From contig NZ_VITY01000002.1 in the NCBI RefSeq assembly GCF_007993935.1, forward strand, positions 248,001-312,000: a stretch of DNA of 64,000 nt. Direction: 5' to 3'. Below the pieces are notes generated by a model. That model had not been told where the DNA came from, did not search any database, and saw nothing but the letters and a program-made list of their open reading frames with translations. Positions within the stretch are counted from its first letter, which is position 1, and each line of letters starts with the position of its first letter. Below, piece by piece: positions 53,361 through 62,886 of this stretch. A program made the position numbers and the translations under genes. Source of the DNA: Bradyrhizobium macuxiense (GTDB taxonomy: Bacteria > Pseudomonadota > Alphaproteobacteria > Rhizobiales > Xanthobacteraceae).

Positions 53361-55976
53361 TCAGGTGACGTCGTTGGCGATATCCTCGTCCTTGAGGGTT
53401 TCGCGCGGTTTGCCCATCAGCGCCGGCTGGAACAGCAGCACCGCCGCGAGCGTCGTGACGAGCGAAAGCGCAAGCAGCTTGCCCATGCTCGCGGTGCCGG
53501 GATGACTGGATAGCCACAGGCTGCCGAACGCCGTCGCCGTGGTCAGCGCGCTGAAAAAGATTGCGCGCGTCAGGCTCGATTGCAGCAGATTCGTCCTGCC
53601 TTGCCGCCATGCCGTGACATAGTAGATCTTGAACGCCACGCCGACGCCGAGCAGCAGCGGCAACGCGACGATATTGGCGAAATTGAGCGGCAGCCCGATC
53701 AGGACGCAGATCTCCAGCGTGACGATGCCGGCGACCAGCAGCGGCACCAGCGTCATCAGCACGTCGACGACCCGGCGCAGCGTCAGCCACAGCAGCAGGC
53801 TGATCGTGACCAGCGCCAGAATGCCGGCGTGGATGAACGCATTCACGATGACGTCGCCCGACTTCAGGATCGACACCGGTCCGCCGATCGCGGTCGGCTC
53901 GGCGGCGAGCACGGCGTCGGCAAAGCGGCGCAGATTGTCGTTGTCGTTCGGATCGCCCTTCGGCTCGACCTCGACCCGCATCAGGCCGTCCTTGGTCTTC
54001 CAGCTCTCGACCAATTCCGGCGGCAGGTTCTGCAGCGTGACGGTCTGGGCCTGCAGCGTATTGCGGAGCTGGTCGAACACGATCTTCATCGGCGCGACGA
54101 AGACGTCCTGCGCCTTGTCGCGAGTCGTCTGGTTCGAATCGGCGAGCTTCTGCAAGGCGTCGGCGAGCCGGCGCGCGGCAACCGCACCCGGCCCCTTGCC
54201 GTCGCCCGCGGTCTTGCGCAGGCTGTCGACCGAGCTCTTCAGCGACTCGACATTCTCCTGATCCGACGGCGCCGGATCGACCGAGTCAGGGTTGAGCGCG
54301 GGACCGAGCGTCTTGGCCGCCTGTGCGATCAGCTTCAGCTTGGCCGGCTGGTCCTCCGGCACGAAGCTGTCGAGCGACATCACGCGCGACACTTCCGGCA
54401 GCTTCTCGAGCTTGGCCTCGATCTTCTTGGCGTCGGCCTCCGAGTGCGTCATCACATTGATGGCGTTGGCGCCGGTGTTCGGGTCCTTCCTCAGATCGAG
54501 GAAGGTGGCGATCGATTCCGCCTGCTTGTTGCGCAGATTGATCGGGTTGAAGTCGAACTTCATGTAGTGCAGCAGCGGCAGGCCCGCGACCGTGACCAGC
54601 AGCGTGCCGACGATGATCGGAACACGGTGCTTCTCCAGGAAGTGGTCGAGCGGCGCCAGGAAGGCGTAGCCGACCGGCTCCCTCTCGCCAGGCGGATTGA
54701 GCAGGTCGAGCAGCGCCGGCAGCACCGTGATGCTGGTGATGAAGGCCACCAGCATGCCGGCGCCGGCGATCTTGCCGAGCTCGGAGATGCCCTTGTAGTC
54801 GGTCGGCAGGAAGCACAGGAAGCCGGCTGCGGTCGCCATCGCCGCGAGCGACAGCGGCACCGCCGAGCGGCGCGCTGCGTTTTCGAGCGCGAGTGTCAGA
54901 TTGTCGTTCTTGAAGCGCTCGGAGCGGTAGCGCACGCTGAACTGGATGCCGAAGTCGACACCGAGGCCGACGAACAGCACCGCGAAGGCGATCGAAAGCA
55001 GGTTCAACGACCCGACCATCATCAGGCCGACCGCGGTGGTGAGCGCAAGGCCGATGAACAGGTTGACGAACACGGCGAAGATGATCTTGCCGGAGTGCAG
55101 CGCCAGCCAGAGGATGATCAGCACGATCACCACGGTGCCGATGCCGTTGGTGATCGCGCCGTCCTGCACGGTGGCGTATTCCTCGTTGGCGATCGGCACC
55201 GGTCCGGTCAGGCGCACGCGCGCGTGATACTCGGTGGCGAATTTCAGATCGGCCGCCGCCTGCCGGATCGCGTCGGTCGCGGCCTTGCCGGGCTCCAGTG
55301 CCGAATAGTCGATGATCGGCTTGATCTCGATGAAGGCGCGCTTGTCCGAATCGGTCAGCGGCTTGTCGCTGGTGAGCTCGCGCCAGGAGAAGGTCGCGCT
55401 GCCCTTGGCGAGGATGGTCTCGACGGTCTCGGAGATCAAGTTGAAGGGCGGCGCGGCATTGTCGAGCTTGACCTGTCCGCGCTTGACGCCGGCAAGGCCG
55501 GTCTCGAGCGCACCGGTCAGGCCGCGAATCGAAGGGTCGCCCGCCATGATCTCGATCAGCGGCGCGGCCGATTCGAGCTGGCCCGTGACCTTGCCGACCT
55601 CTTCGGTCGGCAGGAACAAGAGCCCGTTCCTCTCGAAGAATTCGCCGGAGCCGAGCGCGGTGATGGCCTCGAAGTTCTTCTTGTCGGCTTGCAGCTTCGC
55701 GGTGAGCGCCTTGGCGGCCGAGCTGGTCAGCTCCGGCGTCGCTCCCTCGACGACCGCCAGGATCAGCCGCTCGCGGTCAAAGGCTTCCTCGAACTGATTG
55801 TCGCGCTTGCGCCAATCCAGATCCGGCGAGATCAGCTTGTTGATGTCGGTGTTGATCGAGAAATTGCGGGCCGTGTAGAAGCCGGCGCCGATCGACAGCA
55901 GCACAGAGATAATCACAACCGGAAGGGCAAAACGCGTACAGGTCCTAACAACGGAGACGACAATATTTGTCAGCAC
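53361..55976 (-). CDS. hpnN: Hopanoid transporter HpnN (RND/MMPL family)
   Basis: The protein has 871 residues from a GTG at 55976. The layout is MMPL-type RND: one span, a large periplasmic loop, five spans, then the same again. FYTARNFSINTDINKLISPDLDWRK is the typical HpnN opening, and VLFVGLGVDFGIQFSVRYRSER carries the family's membrane Asp. HpnN moves hopanoids to the outer membrane in Rhodopseudomonas. An ATG in the same frame further upstream gives a leader with no similarity, so the GTG is preferred though its ribosome site is weak. Confidence 0.92.
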   Translation of the reverse strand: MLTNIVVSVVRTCTRFALPVVIISVLLSIGAGFYTARNFSINTDINKLISPDLDWRKRDNQFEEAFDRERLILAVVEGATPELTSSAAKALTAKLQADKKNFEAITALGSGEFFERNGLLFLPTEEVGKVTGQLESAAPLIEIMAGDPSIRGLTGALETGLAGVKRGQVKLDNAAPPFNLISETVETILAKGSATFSWRELTSDKPLTDSDKRAFIEIKPIIDYSALEPGKAATDAIRQAAADLKFATEYHARVRLTGPVPIANEEYATVQDGAITNGIGTVVIVLIILWLALHSGKIIFAVFVNLFIGLALTTAVGLMMVGSLNLLSIAFAVLFVGLGVDFGIQFSVRYRSERFKNDNLTLALENAARRSAVPLSLAAMATAAGFLCFLPTDYKGISELGKIAGAGMLVAFITSITVLPALLDLLNPPGEREPVGYAFLAPLDHFLEKHRVPIIVGTLLVTVAGLPLLHYMKFDFNPINLRNKQAESIATFLDLRKDPNTGANAINVMTHSEADAKKIEAKLEKLPEVSRVMSLDSFVPEDQPAKLKLIAQAAKTLGPALNPDSVDPAPSDQENVESLKSSVDSLRKTAGDGKGPGAVAARRLADALQKLADSNQTTRDKAQDVFVAPMKIVFDQLRNTLQAQTVTLQNLPPELVESWKTKDGLMRVEVEPKGDPNDNDNLRRFADAVLAAEPTAIGGPVSILKSGDVIVNAFIHAGILALVTISLLLWLTLRRVVDVLMTLVPLLVAGIVTLEICVLIGLPLNFANIVALPLLLGVGVAFKIYYVTAWRQGRTNLLQSSLTRAIFFSALTTATAFGSLWLSSHPGTASMGKLLALSLVTTLAAVLLFQPALMGKPRETLKDEDIANDVT

Positions 55977-56481
55977 TTCGTTTCTTTCTAATCTCGGGGA
56001 AGCATGGCCGAAAACGCCCGCTCTGTAGCGGAGTTCCCGGGACCGATCTAATGTTGTTTTGGTTATCTTCCTCGACGAGATGGTGAGGAGGTTCCAAACC
56101 ACAGGAACGGCCACGAGTGGCCGGTATAAACCGCATCAGTGGGCGATAAAGTGACGAACAAGTGAGGGGGACGGACGGTCGCAGGACCTGAAATCCATAC
56201 TATATTACCTCAAATCCTTCTCCTTGCCGGCTGCCCACCCGCTCGAAGCGCTACCTTTTTGCCACAAATCCCTGTATTTCCATGCCCTTGAGGGCGCGGA
56301 TCACGTGCAGAACCTGAGATGGTGCGGACATTGCAACTGATGTTGCGAGGTCCGGCCTGGCGGAGTGCGTTGCCGAAAAGGCTGCAGGACTTGGAAGCAA
56401 GGCTTGGAAGCAAGGCTTGGAAGCAAGGCTTGGAAGCAGCGCTTGGAATGAGGCTGGTGCAATTTGCGTAACGGACGACCG
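55977..56481. other. Divergent intergenic region between hpnN and ispH
   Basis: About 500 bases without a supported gene. Open frames on the minus strand here read through the tandem repeat and are not protein-like. The region must hold both promoters; an AT-rich stretch lies around 56190-56215, and the last 90 bases are a 13-bp tandem repeat and short leader before ispH. Confidence 0.5.
56390..56453. repeat. 13-bp tandem repeat upstream of ispH
   Basis: The unit CTTGGAAGCAAGG is repeated three times exactly (56390-56428), then CTTGGAAGCAGCG and CTTGGAATGAGG continue as decayed units. It ends about 29 bases before the ispH ATG. Confidence 0.92.
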
Positions 56482-57408
56482 ATGGAAGTGTTTCTTGCTC
56501 AGCCGCGCGGCTTCTGCGCGGGCGTCGTGCGCGCGATCGAAATCGTCGAACGTGCGCTCGCGAAGTATGGTCCGCCGGTCTACGTCCGCCACGAGATCGT
56601 TCACAACAAGCACGTGGTCGAAAGCCTGAAGAAGAAGGGCGCGATCTTCGTCGAAGACCTGTCGGAAGTGCCGGCCAAGGCGGTGACCGTCTTCAGTGCC
56701 CATGGCGTCGCCAGGAGCGTCGAGGAGGAGGCGGAAGCCCGCGACCTGCCCGTGCTCAATGCCACCTGCCCGCTCGTCACCAAGGTCCACAACCAGGGCA
56801 AACGCTATATCTCGAAGGGCCGCGCCCTGATCTTGATCGGGCATGCCGGCCACCCCGAGGTCGAGGGAACCATGGGCCAGGTTCCGGGGCCGGTCCTGCT
56901 GGTCCAGAGCGTCCAGGATGTGGCGGAATTGCGGCTGCCGACCGACACTCCGGTCGCCTATATCACCCAGACCACCCTGTCCGTGGACGACACCAGGGAC
57001 ATCATCGCGGCCCTTCAGGCAAAATTTACAGATATTCAAGGCCCGGACATCAGGGATATCTGCTATGCGACACAGAACCGCCAATCTGCGGTAAGGGACC
57101 TAAGTAAGCTGGTGGACGTCATTCTGGTGGTGGGGGCCGCCAATAGTTCCAACTCGAACAGGCTTCGCGAAATCGGCACCGAGGTCGGCGTCGCGAGTTA
57201 TCTCATTGCCGATGGGAGCGAGCTCAACCCGGACTGGCTGAAGGATGCCAAGGCCGTCGGCATCACGGCGGGTGCATCGGCACCCGAAGTTTTGGTCGAC
57301 GATGTGATCGAGGCCCTGCGGCGCATCGGACCTGTTTCGGTCTCGGTCGTTCCGGGCCGTGAAGAGAATATCGAATTCCGGCTGCCGGCCGAACTGACTG
57401 CGGGCTGA
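56482..57408 (+). CDS. ispH: 4-hydroxy-3-methylbut-2-enyl diphosphate reductase
   Basis: The protein has 308 residues from the ATG at 56482; a TTG at 56464 is less likely. It keeps the family's iron-sulfur cysteines (Cys12 in PRGFCAGVV, Cys96 in [11 protein letters not shown], Cys194 in ICYATQNRQ) and substrate residues His41, His74, His124 and Glu126. It makes IPP and DMAPP, the last step of the MEP pathway, supplying the isoprenoid units used by the neighbouring hopanoid genes. hpnH follows after 45 bases, probably on the same transcript. Confidence 0.95.
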   Translation: MEVFLAQPRGFCAGVVRAIEIVERALAKYGPPVYVRHEIVHNKHVVESLKKKGAIFVEDLSEVPAKAVTVFSAHGVARSVEEEAEARDLPVLNATCPLVTKVHNQGKRYISKGRALILIGHAGHPEVEGTMGQVPGPVLLVQSVQDVAELRLPTDTPVAYITQTTLSVDDTRDIIAALQAKFTDIQGPDIRDICYATQNRQSAVRDLSKLVDVILVVGAANSSNSNRLREIGTEVGVASYLIADGSELNPDWLKDAKAVGITAGASAPEVLVDDVIEALRRIGPVSVSVVPGREENIEFRLPAELTAG

Positions 57409-57453
57409 TCTGAACCCACTTCCCTTTGATAAGTGCAGAAAGAAAATCGTCTA

Positions 57454-58614
57454 ATGGCTATACCGTTCTTCAAGGAAATGCGTATCGGCGGTTATCTGAT
57501 CAAGCAGAAGCTGCTTGGCCGCAAACGCTATCCGCTCGTGCTGATGCTCGAACCCTTGTTCCGCTGCAACCTCGCCTGCGTCGGCTGCGGCAAGATCGAC
57601 TATCCCGATGCGATCCTCAACCGCCGCATGACCGCGCAGGAATGCTGGGACGCGGCCGATGAATGCGGCGCGCCGATGGTGGCGATCCCCGGCGGCGAGC
57701 CGCTGATCCACAAGGAGATCGGCGAGATCGTGCGCGGCCTCGTGGCGCGCAAGAAGTTCGTCTCGCTGTGCACCAATGCGCTGCTGCTCGAGAAGAAGCT
57801 CGATCTGTTCGAGCCGTCGCCCTACCTGTTCTTCTCGGTGCATCTCGACGGCCTGAAGGACCATCACGACAAGGCAGTGTCGCAGAAGGGCGTGTTCGAT
57901 CGTGCCGTCTCCGCGATCAAGGCGGCGAAGGCGCGCGGCTTCACGGTCAACGTCAACGCCACCATTTTCGACGGCCATCCCGCCGAGGAAATTGCCAAGT
58001 TCCTCGACTTCACGACCGAGCTCGGCGTCGGCGTCTCGATGTCGCCGGGTTACGCCTATGAGCGTGCGCCCGACCAGGAGCACTTCCTCAACCGCACCAA
58101 GACCAAGAAGCTGTTCCGCGACGTCTTTGCGCTCGGCAAGGGCAAGAAGTGGAATTTCATGCATTCCGGCCTGTTCCTCGACTTCCTCGCCGGCAACCAG
58201 GAATACGAGTGCACGCCCTGGGGCATGCCGGCGCGCAACATCTTCGGCTGGCAGAAGCCCTGCTATCTGCTTGGTGAGGGCTACGCCAAGACCTTCAAGG
58301 AGCTGATGGACACCACCGATTGGGAGACCTACGGCACCGGCAAGTACGAGAAGTGCGCCGACTGTATGGCCCATTGCGGCTACGAGCCGACCGCAGCCAC
58401 CGCCGCGATCAACAATCCGCTCAAGGCGATGTGGGTCGCGCTGCGCGGCATCAAGACATCTGGCCCGATGGCGCCGGAAATCGACATGTCGAAGCAGCGC
58501 CCGGCGCAGTACATCTTCGCCGAGCAGGTCCAGAAGAAGCTCTCGGAGATCCGCCGCGACGAGGCGGCCGCCGCAGCTGCCAAGCAGCAAGCCAAGGCTT
58601 CCACGGCCGCGTAA
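57454..58614 (+). CDS. hpnH: Radical SAM adenosylhopane synthase HpnH
   Basis: The protein has 386 residues from the ATG at 57454 (MAIPFFKEMRIGGYLIKQ), as in the family; a GTG at 57433 is an alternative. The radical-SAM cluster is CNLACVGC (Cys38, Cys42, Cys45). The C-terminal part has the conserved CADCMAHCGYEPTA. It joins a 5'-deoxyadenosyl group to diploptene, the first step of hopanoid side-chain extension; the product is then used by HpnG. A terminator follows. Confidence 0.95.
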   Translation: MAIPFFKEMRIGGYLIKQKLLGRKRYPLVLMLEPLFRCNLACVGCGKIDYPDAILNRRMTAQECWDAADECGAPMVAIPGGEPLIHKEIGEIVRGLVARKKFVSLCTNALLLEKKLDLFEPSPYLFFSVHLDGLKDHHDKAVSQKGVFDRAVSAIKAAKARGFTVNVNATIFDGHPAEEIAKFLDFTTELGVGVSMSPGYAYERAPDQEHFLNRTKTKKLFRDVFALGKGKKWNFMHSGLFLDFLAGNQEYECTPWGMPARNIFGWQKPCYLLGEGYAKTFKELMDTTDWETYGTGKYEKCADCMAHCGYEPTAATAAINNPLKAMWVALRGIKTSGPMAPEIDMSKQRPAQYIFAEQVQKKLSEIRRDEAAAAAAKQQAKASTAA

Positions 58615-58640
58615 TCCGCGCCGCCAGGCACAGCAAAGCA

Positions 58641-58677
58641 AAAGGCCCGATCGCGATGCGATCGGGCCTTTGTTTTT
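58641..58677. terminator. Rho-independent terminator between converging hpnH and hpnG
   Basis: Complementary arms AAAGGCCCGATCGC and GCGATCGGGCCTTT around AT, followed by GTTTTTGC. It lies just past hpnH and would also work partly for hpnG on the other strand through the paired A-run. Confidence 0.88.
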
Positions 58678-58748
58678 GCGCCAAGTGCTTTGAGCTTGAT
58701 GTTTTGAGCCTGGTGCGAGGAGCGCCCGTCCCCGCCCGAGACAGCGGA

Positions 58749-59507
58749 TCAGGCCGCCTTCGCCGTGATCAGCACGTCTTCCGCCGGCATCAGCACGTCG
58801 TTGCCAAGCAGGAACCCGCGGCAGCTACGCAGCGAGCGCAGCGCGCGGTTGAAGTCGATCCCGGTCGACACCAGCGCCCGCAGCGTCCGCGGATTGCGCG
58901 CGATACCGCGCAGCACCTTGCGCAGGTCGATGTCGCCATTCGGCTTCACCGCGGATTTCGCCAGCTCCGGCAGCGCCCGATGCGCGGGATCGCTGATCAC
59001 GCGCAGCGCGGCGAACGGAACGCCTGCTTTGGCGGCATAGGCTGCCGCGATATGGCTCTCCATGTCGACTGCGGCCGCGCCGGTCATCGAGCGCAGCGCA
59101 GCCTTGCAGGCCTTCGCCGCAATCACCTGTTCCACGCCGGCGAGCCCGCCGCGGACGATCCTGCGGCGCTTCAGCGCGGCGCTGGCGATCATCTCTTCAT
59201 TCAGGGCGGATGCCGCCAGGAAACGCGTGTCCCCGGACATCACCTCGGTCGCGACTACGACGTCGCCCGACTTGAGCGACGGGTCGAGCCCGCCGGCCAC
59301 GCCGAACGAAATCACGCCACGGAAGCTCGTCGGATCCAGCGTCGCCAGCAATTCACGCAGCTGCTGCGGATCGCTCGAACTGCAAATCACGATCATGCCG
59401 GGACCCGCTGCGATACGGGCCTCCTGCACCAATCCAGTCACAATTAATACCGGCCGAGGATCAATTCTACTGCCCACGGTCTCGGCGGCCCCCGCCTCAA
59501 CAATCAC
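58749..59507 (-). CDS. hpnG: Hopanoid nucleoside phosphorylase HpnG
   Basis: The protein has 252 residues with an MTA/SAH nucleosidase-like fold: VLIVTGLVQEARIAAGPG, ISFGVAGGLDPSLKSGDVVVATEV, and the substrate-binding AAAVDMESHIAAAYAAKAGVPFAALRVISD. It removes adenine from adenosylhopane to give ribosylhopane in side-chain building. Its start overlaps the shc stop by four bases. Confidence 0.92.
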   Translation of the reverse strand: MIVEAGAAETVGSRIDPRPVLIVTGLVQEARIAAGPGMIVICSSSDPQQLRELLATLDPTSFRGVISFGVAGGLDPSLKSGDVVVATEVMSGDTRFLAASALNEEMIASAALKRRRIVRGGLAGVEQVIAAKACKAALRSMTGAAAVDMESHIAAAYAAKAGVPFAALRVISDPAHRALPELAKSAVKPNGDIDLRKVLRGIARNPRTLRALVSTGIDFNRALRSLRSCRGFLLGNDVLMPAEDVLITAKAA

Positions 59508-61486
59508 ATCCCGACCCCTACCACCCTGCTATTGGTGCTTCTCAGATTCCGATACCGCGCCAGCGCCCAGAGCGGAAAGAACTTCGAGTAACCATGATAT
59601 CGCAAGTAAAATACCCGCGGAAACCCCGTTGCGGTGTATCGCTGCTCGTCCCACAGCCCTTTTTCCGTCTGTGTTGCCTTTAGGTACTCCACACCCCGCG
59701 CAACGGCGGGATTTTCGACCTCTCCGGCCGCCATCAATCCAAGCAAGGCCCATGCCGTTTGCGAGGCGGTCGATGGCGCAACTTCATAACCCTTGTAATC
59801 CAGCCGGTAGCTGACGGCGTCCTCGCCCCAGCCGCCGTCCTGATTCTGGACGGACGACAGCCAGTCGACCGCCTTCCGGACCATCGGGTCGTTGCGATCG
59901 ACCCCTGCGACATTTAGCGCCGAGAGCACCGACCAGGTGCCGTAGACGTAGTTCAGGCCCCAGCGGCCGTACCAGGAGCCCTCGGCCAGCTGGGTGCGGC
60001 GCAGATAGGCAACGCCGTCGGCCATCGCCTTGCTGCTCTCGGCGGTCTCGCCGAGCTGGCCCAGCATCGAGATGCAGCGCGCGGTGACATCCTCGGTCGG
60101 CGGATCGAGCAATGCGCCGTGATCGGAGAACGGGATGTTGTTGAGGTAATATTCGAGGTTGTTGACGTCGAACGCGGCCCAGCCGCCGTCGCGGCTCTGC
60201 AGCCCCTCGATCCATTCGCGGCCCCGCGCGATCGCCTCATCATATTCCCGGGTTCCGGTATGACGCCGCACGCGATCCATCGCCATCACGACCACGGCGG
60301 TGTCGTCGAGATCGGGATAGTGGTCGTTGTTGTACTGGAACGCCCAGCCGCCGGGACGGACGTCCGGCGCCTTGACCGCCCAGTCGCCCTTCAGCTCCAG
60401 CACCTGGCGCGGCTTCAGCCAGTCGAGACCCTGCTTGGCCTTGGCGAGGGTGTCGTCGCCACCCGCCTCCTGCAACGCGTGGCAGGTCAGCGCGGTGTCC
60501 CACACCGGCGAGACGCAGGGCTGGCAATAGGCCTCGTCGTCGCGGATCACGAGCAGCTTGTCGATGCCGCGGCGGGTGGTCGCGCGCGGCGGGAAATTCT
60601 CGTCCTTGCCGAGCGCCTCGTACATCATGACGATGTTGGCCATCGGCGGATAGATCGCGCCCATGCCGTCTTCGCCGTTCAGCCGCTCTTCGGTGAAGGC
60701 GAGCGCGGCATCGATCGCGCGCTGGCGCAGGCTCTTCGGAAACATCGGCTCGATCACGCGCAGCACGGCATCGAGCGAGCGGAACAAATAGAACCAGCTC
60801 GCGCTCTGATGCGGCGCCTTCGGTGCCATGCGGACCGATTTCGGATCCTCCAGGAACAGCTCGTCGATGCCGACGCCCTTCGGATTCTTCGCGCGCGGCT
60901 TCAGCGCGGCGAGCACCATCAGCGGCACCATCGTGGTGCGCGCCCAGTAGGAAATCTTGTTGATGTGGAACGGCGACCATATCGGCAGCAGCATGATCTC
61001 GATCGGCAGCACCGGCGTTGCGCGCCAAGTCACGACGCCATAGAGCGCGAGCAGGAAGCGCGTGAACACGTTGCTGCCCGAAGCGCCGCCGCGCGAGAGG
61101 ATCGCCTCACGTGCCCGCACCATGTGCGGCGCGTCGACGGAATCGCCGATCATCTTCAGCGCGAAGTACGACTTCACGCTGGCGCTCATGTCGAACGGGC
61201 CATCATGGACCAGCGGCCAGCCGCCATGCGCGCCCTGGACGCGGCGCAGATAGTTGCCGAGCTTGGCCTCGAGGGCAGCATCTATGGGCTCGGCCAGATA
61301 GTGACGCAGCAGGATGTACTCGGCCGGAATGGTGCTGTCGGCCTCGAGCTCGAACACCCAATGTCCGTCGGACTGGCGATAGCCAAGCAGCGCTTCGGTT
61401 GCCTTGGAGATGCTCTTCTCCAGCGCGACCGGATCGACTGCAACGCCGTGATCTCTCGAAAGCATTTCGCTCGATATCCTCTTCAT
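59504..61486 (-). CDS. shc: Squalene-hopene cyclase (HpnF)
   Basis: The protein has 660 residues. The catalytic acid motif is DLDD (392-395) in YPDLDDTAVVV. Several QW repeats are seen (QSRDGGWAAF, QNQDGGWGED, LAEGSWYGRWGLNYVYGTW). It cyclises squalene to hopene and hopanol at the inner membrane. It is translationally coupled to hpnG. The upstream 149 bases contain two palindromic repeats that separate it from hpnE. Confidence 0.95.
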   Translation of the reverse strand: MKRISSEMLSRDHGVAVDPVALEKSISKATEALLGYRQSDGHWVFELEADSTIPAEYILLRHYLAEPIDAALEAKLGNYLRRVQGAHGGWPLVHDGPFDMSASVKSYFALKMIGDSVDAPHMVRAREAILSRGGASGSNVFTRFLLALYGVVTWRATPVLPIEIMLLPIWSPFHINKISYWARTTMVPLMVLAALKPRAKNPKGVGIDELFLEDPKSVRMAPKAPHQSASWFYLFRSLDAVLRVIEPMFPKSLRQRAIDAALAFTEERLNGEDGMGAIYPPMANIVMMYEALGKDENFPPRATTRRGIDKLLVIRDDEAYCQPCVSPVWDTALTCHALQEAGGDDTLAKAKQGLDWLKPRQVLELKGDWAVKAPDVRPGGWAFQYNNDHYPDLDDTAVVVMAMDRVRRHTGTREYDEAIARGREWIEGLQSRDGGWAAFDVNNLEYYLNNIPFSDHGALLDPPTEDVTARCISMLGQLGETAESSKAMADGVAYLRRTQLAEGSWYGRWGLNYVYGTWSVLSALNVAGVDRNDPMVRKAVDWLSSVQNQDGGWGEDAVSYRLDYKGYEVAPSTASQTAWALLGLMAAGEVENPAVARGVEYLKATQTEKGLWDEQRYTATGFPRVFYLRYHGYSKFFPLWALARYRNLRSTNSRVVGVGM

Positions 61487-61521
61487 CGCGACCCGGCTGA
61501 TCGAAAGCCGTGGCCGCTCCC

Positions 61522-61552
61522 GAACATGATCCGATCAAATCGGATCATGTTC
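61522..61552. repeat. Perfect 14-bp-arm palindrome upstream of shc
   Basis: GAACATGATCCGAT and ATCGGATCATGTTC are complementary with a CAA loop. It belongs to the ATGATCCG family but is short and perfect. It lies in the hpnE-shc gap, 36 bases before the shc start. Confidence 0.85.
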
Positions 61553-61569
61553 TCATTCATTTGTCGGTC

Positions 61570-61614
61570 GCATTTTCTTGACGCGAACCGGTGACCACTT
61601 CGCTCGAAAATGCT
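61570..61614. repeat. Palindromic repeat, GCATTTTCTTGACGC...GAAAATGCT family
   Basis: Third copy of the family at 40599 and 47115, 17 bases from the preceding palindrome. It lies between hpnE's stop and shc within the hopanoid operon. Confidence 0.78.
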
Positions 61615-61635
61615 CCAGCAGGTCGAATCTCGAAT

Positions 61636-62886
61636 CTAGCGCGTGGCCAGAACCAGATCGGCGGCGCGATCACCCGACCGCACCGATCCCTCGATGGTTG
61701 CCGGCAACCCGGTAGCAGTCCAGTCGCCGGCAAGGAACAGGTTTTTTTGCGCCGTTGCGGCCCCAGGTCGCAGCGCGTTCTGCTCCGGCGTCGCCTCAAA
61801 TGTGGCACGGCGCTCGCGCACGATCTGCCAGGGCGGCAACTCGCCGGACACGCCGGCTGCCTTGCAGATATCCCGCCAGATCGCCTGCGCGAGCTCCTCG
61901 CGCGGCATGTCGACCAGGCGGTCGCCGTTGCTGATCGTGATCGACAGCCGTTGCGGGAACGCAAACAACCACTCCACGAGGCCGCCGACCACGCCGAGAA
62001 TGGGCGCGGCATCGCGCGGCGGATCGACGCGGAAATGCGCGTTCACGATGGCGCGGAATTTGGTCGGGGTTTTCACGCCGGGCAGCAGAGCGGCCGCAGC
62101 GCGCGGCGGCACCGCGAGCACGACAGCATCGCCGGCCGCCAGCGTGATCTTGTCACCGCCGCCAAAATCGAGCTCCGTGACGCGATCACCGGACATGCCA
62201 AGCGTACGCAATTCGTGACTGAACTGGACGCTGTGGCCCCGCTCCTGCAGCAGCTTCACGGCCGGCTCGATCAGGACCGAGCTCAGGCCGTCGCGCGCGA
62301 TCAGCGGGCGGCAGGCCTGCCCGCCCGCGAGCAGCGTCTCGCGCACGATGGCGCCGGCAAGCCCGGCCGAGCCTTCCGGCGGATCGACGTTCAGTGCGGC
62401 GAGCAGCAGCGGCTGCACCAGGCGGTCGTACAGCGTGCCCTTGCAGGGAATGGTGTTGCCGACCAGCGCCTCGGTGCCGGCCCAGGCCAGCGGCGCCAAT
62501 GCGAGATAGTCGCGCAAGGTCGTGTCCGGGACGCGGCGCGCCTCGTCGAACACCCACAGCGGCAGGCGTGAATCGCCGAGGTCGAGCTGCCAGCGCTGGC
62601 CAGAGGCCAGATCGACAAACGGAAACTGCGCGCGCGCGGGCCCCACCAGGCCGGCCTCGGTACCGATCGAACGCGCGTAGCTCAGCGCATGGCGATTGCC
62701 CGACAGCAGGAGATGGTTGCCATTGTCGATGGTGAGATTGGTGGCGGCGTCGAAATAGGAGCGGCAGCGGCCGCCGGCCTGCTGCGTCGCCTCGTGGACG
62801 GCGACCTTGTAGCCGCCATTGGCGAGCCGCACGGCGGCGGAGAGGCCGGAAATACCGGCACCGATGATATGAACGGTCTTTTGCAT
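61636..62886 (-). CDS. hpnE: Squalene-associated FAD-dependent desaturase HpnE
   Basis: The protein has 416 residues from the ATG at 62886. The FAD motif is VHIIGAGISGLSAAVRLANGG at the start, and the C-terminal LFLAGDWTATGLPATIEGSVRSG is the amine-oxidase-type flavin site. With HpnC and HpnD it makes squalene from presqualene diphosphate through hydroxysqualene. The start overlaps the hpnD stop by one base (TGATG). The open frame continues upstream out of phase through hpnD, which is not a real fusion. Confidence 0.93.
   Translation of the reverse strand: MQKTVHIIGAGISGLSAAVRLANGGYKVAVHEATQQAGGRCRSYFDAATNLTIDNGNHLLLSGNRHALSYARSIGTEAGLVGPARAQFPFVDLASGQRWQLDLGDSRLPLWVFDEARRVPDTTLRDYLALAPLAWAGTEALVGNTIPCKGTLYDRLVQPLLLAALNVDPPEGSAGLAGAIVRETLLAGGQACRPLIARDGLSSVLIEPAVKLLQERGHSVQFSHELRTLGMSGDRVTELDFGGGDKITLAAGDAVVLAVPPRAAAALLPGVKTPTKFRAIVNAHFRVDPPRDAAPILGVVGGLVEWLFAFPQRLSITISNGDRLVDMPREELAQAIWRDICKAAGVSGELPPWQIVRERRATFEATPEQNALRPGAATAQKNLFLAGDWTATGLPATIEGSVRSGDRAADLVLATR

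Noticed and set aside
53580..55991. An 803-codon open frame opposite hpnN
   Set aside because: Antisense shadow of a well-supported gene; its composition is Arg/Gln/Asp-rich with no recognisable motif.
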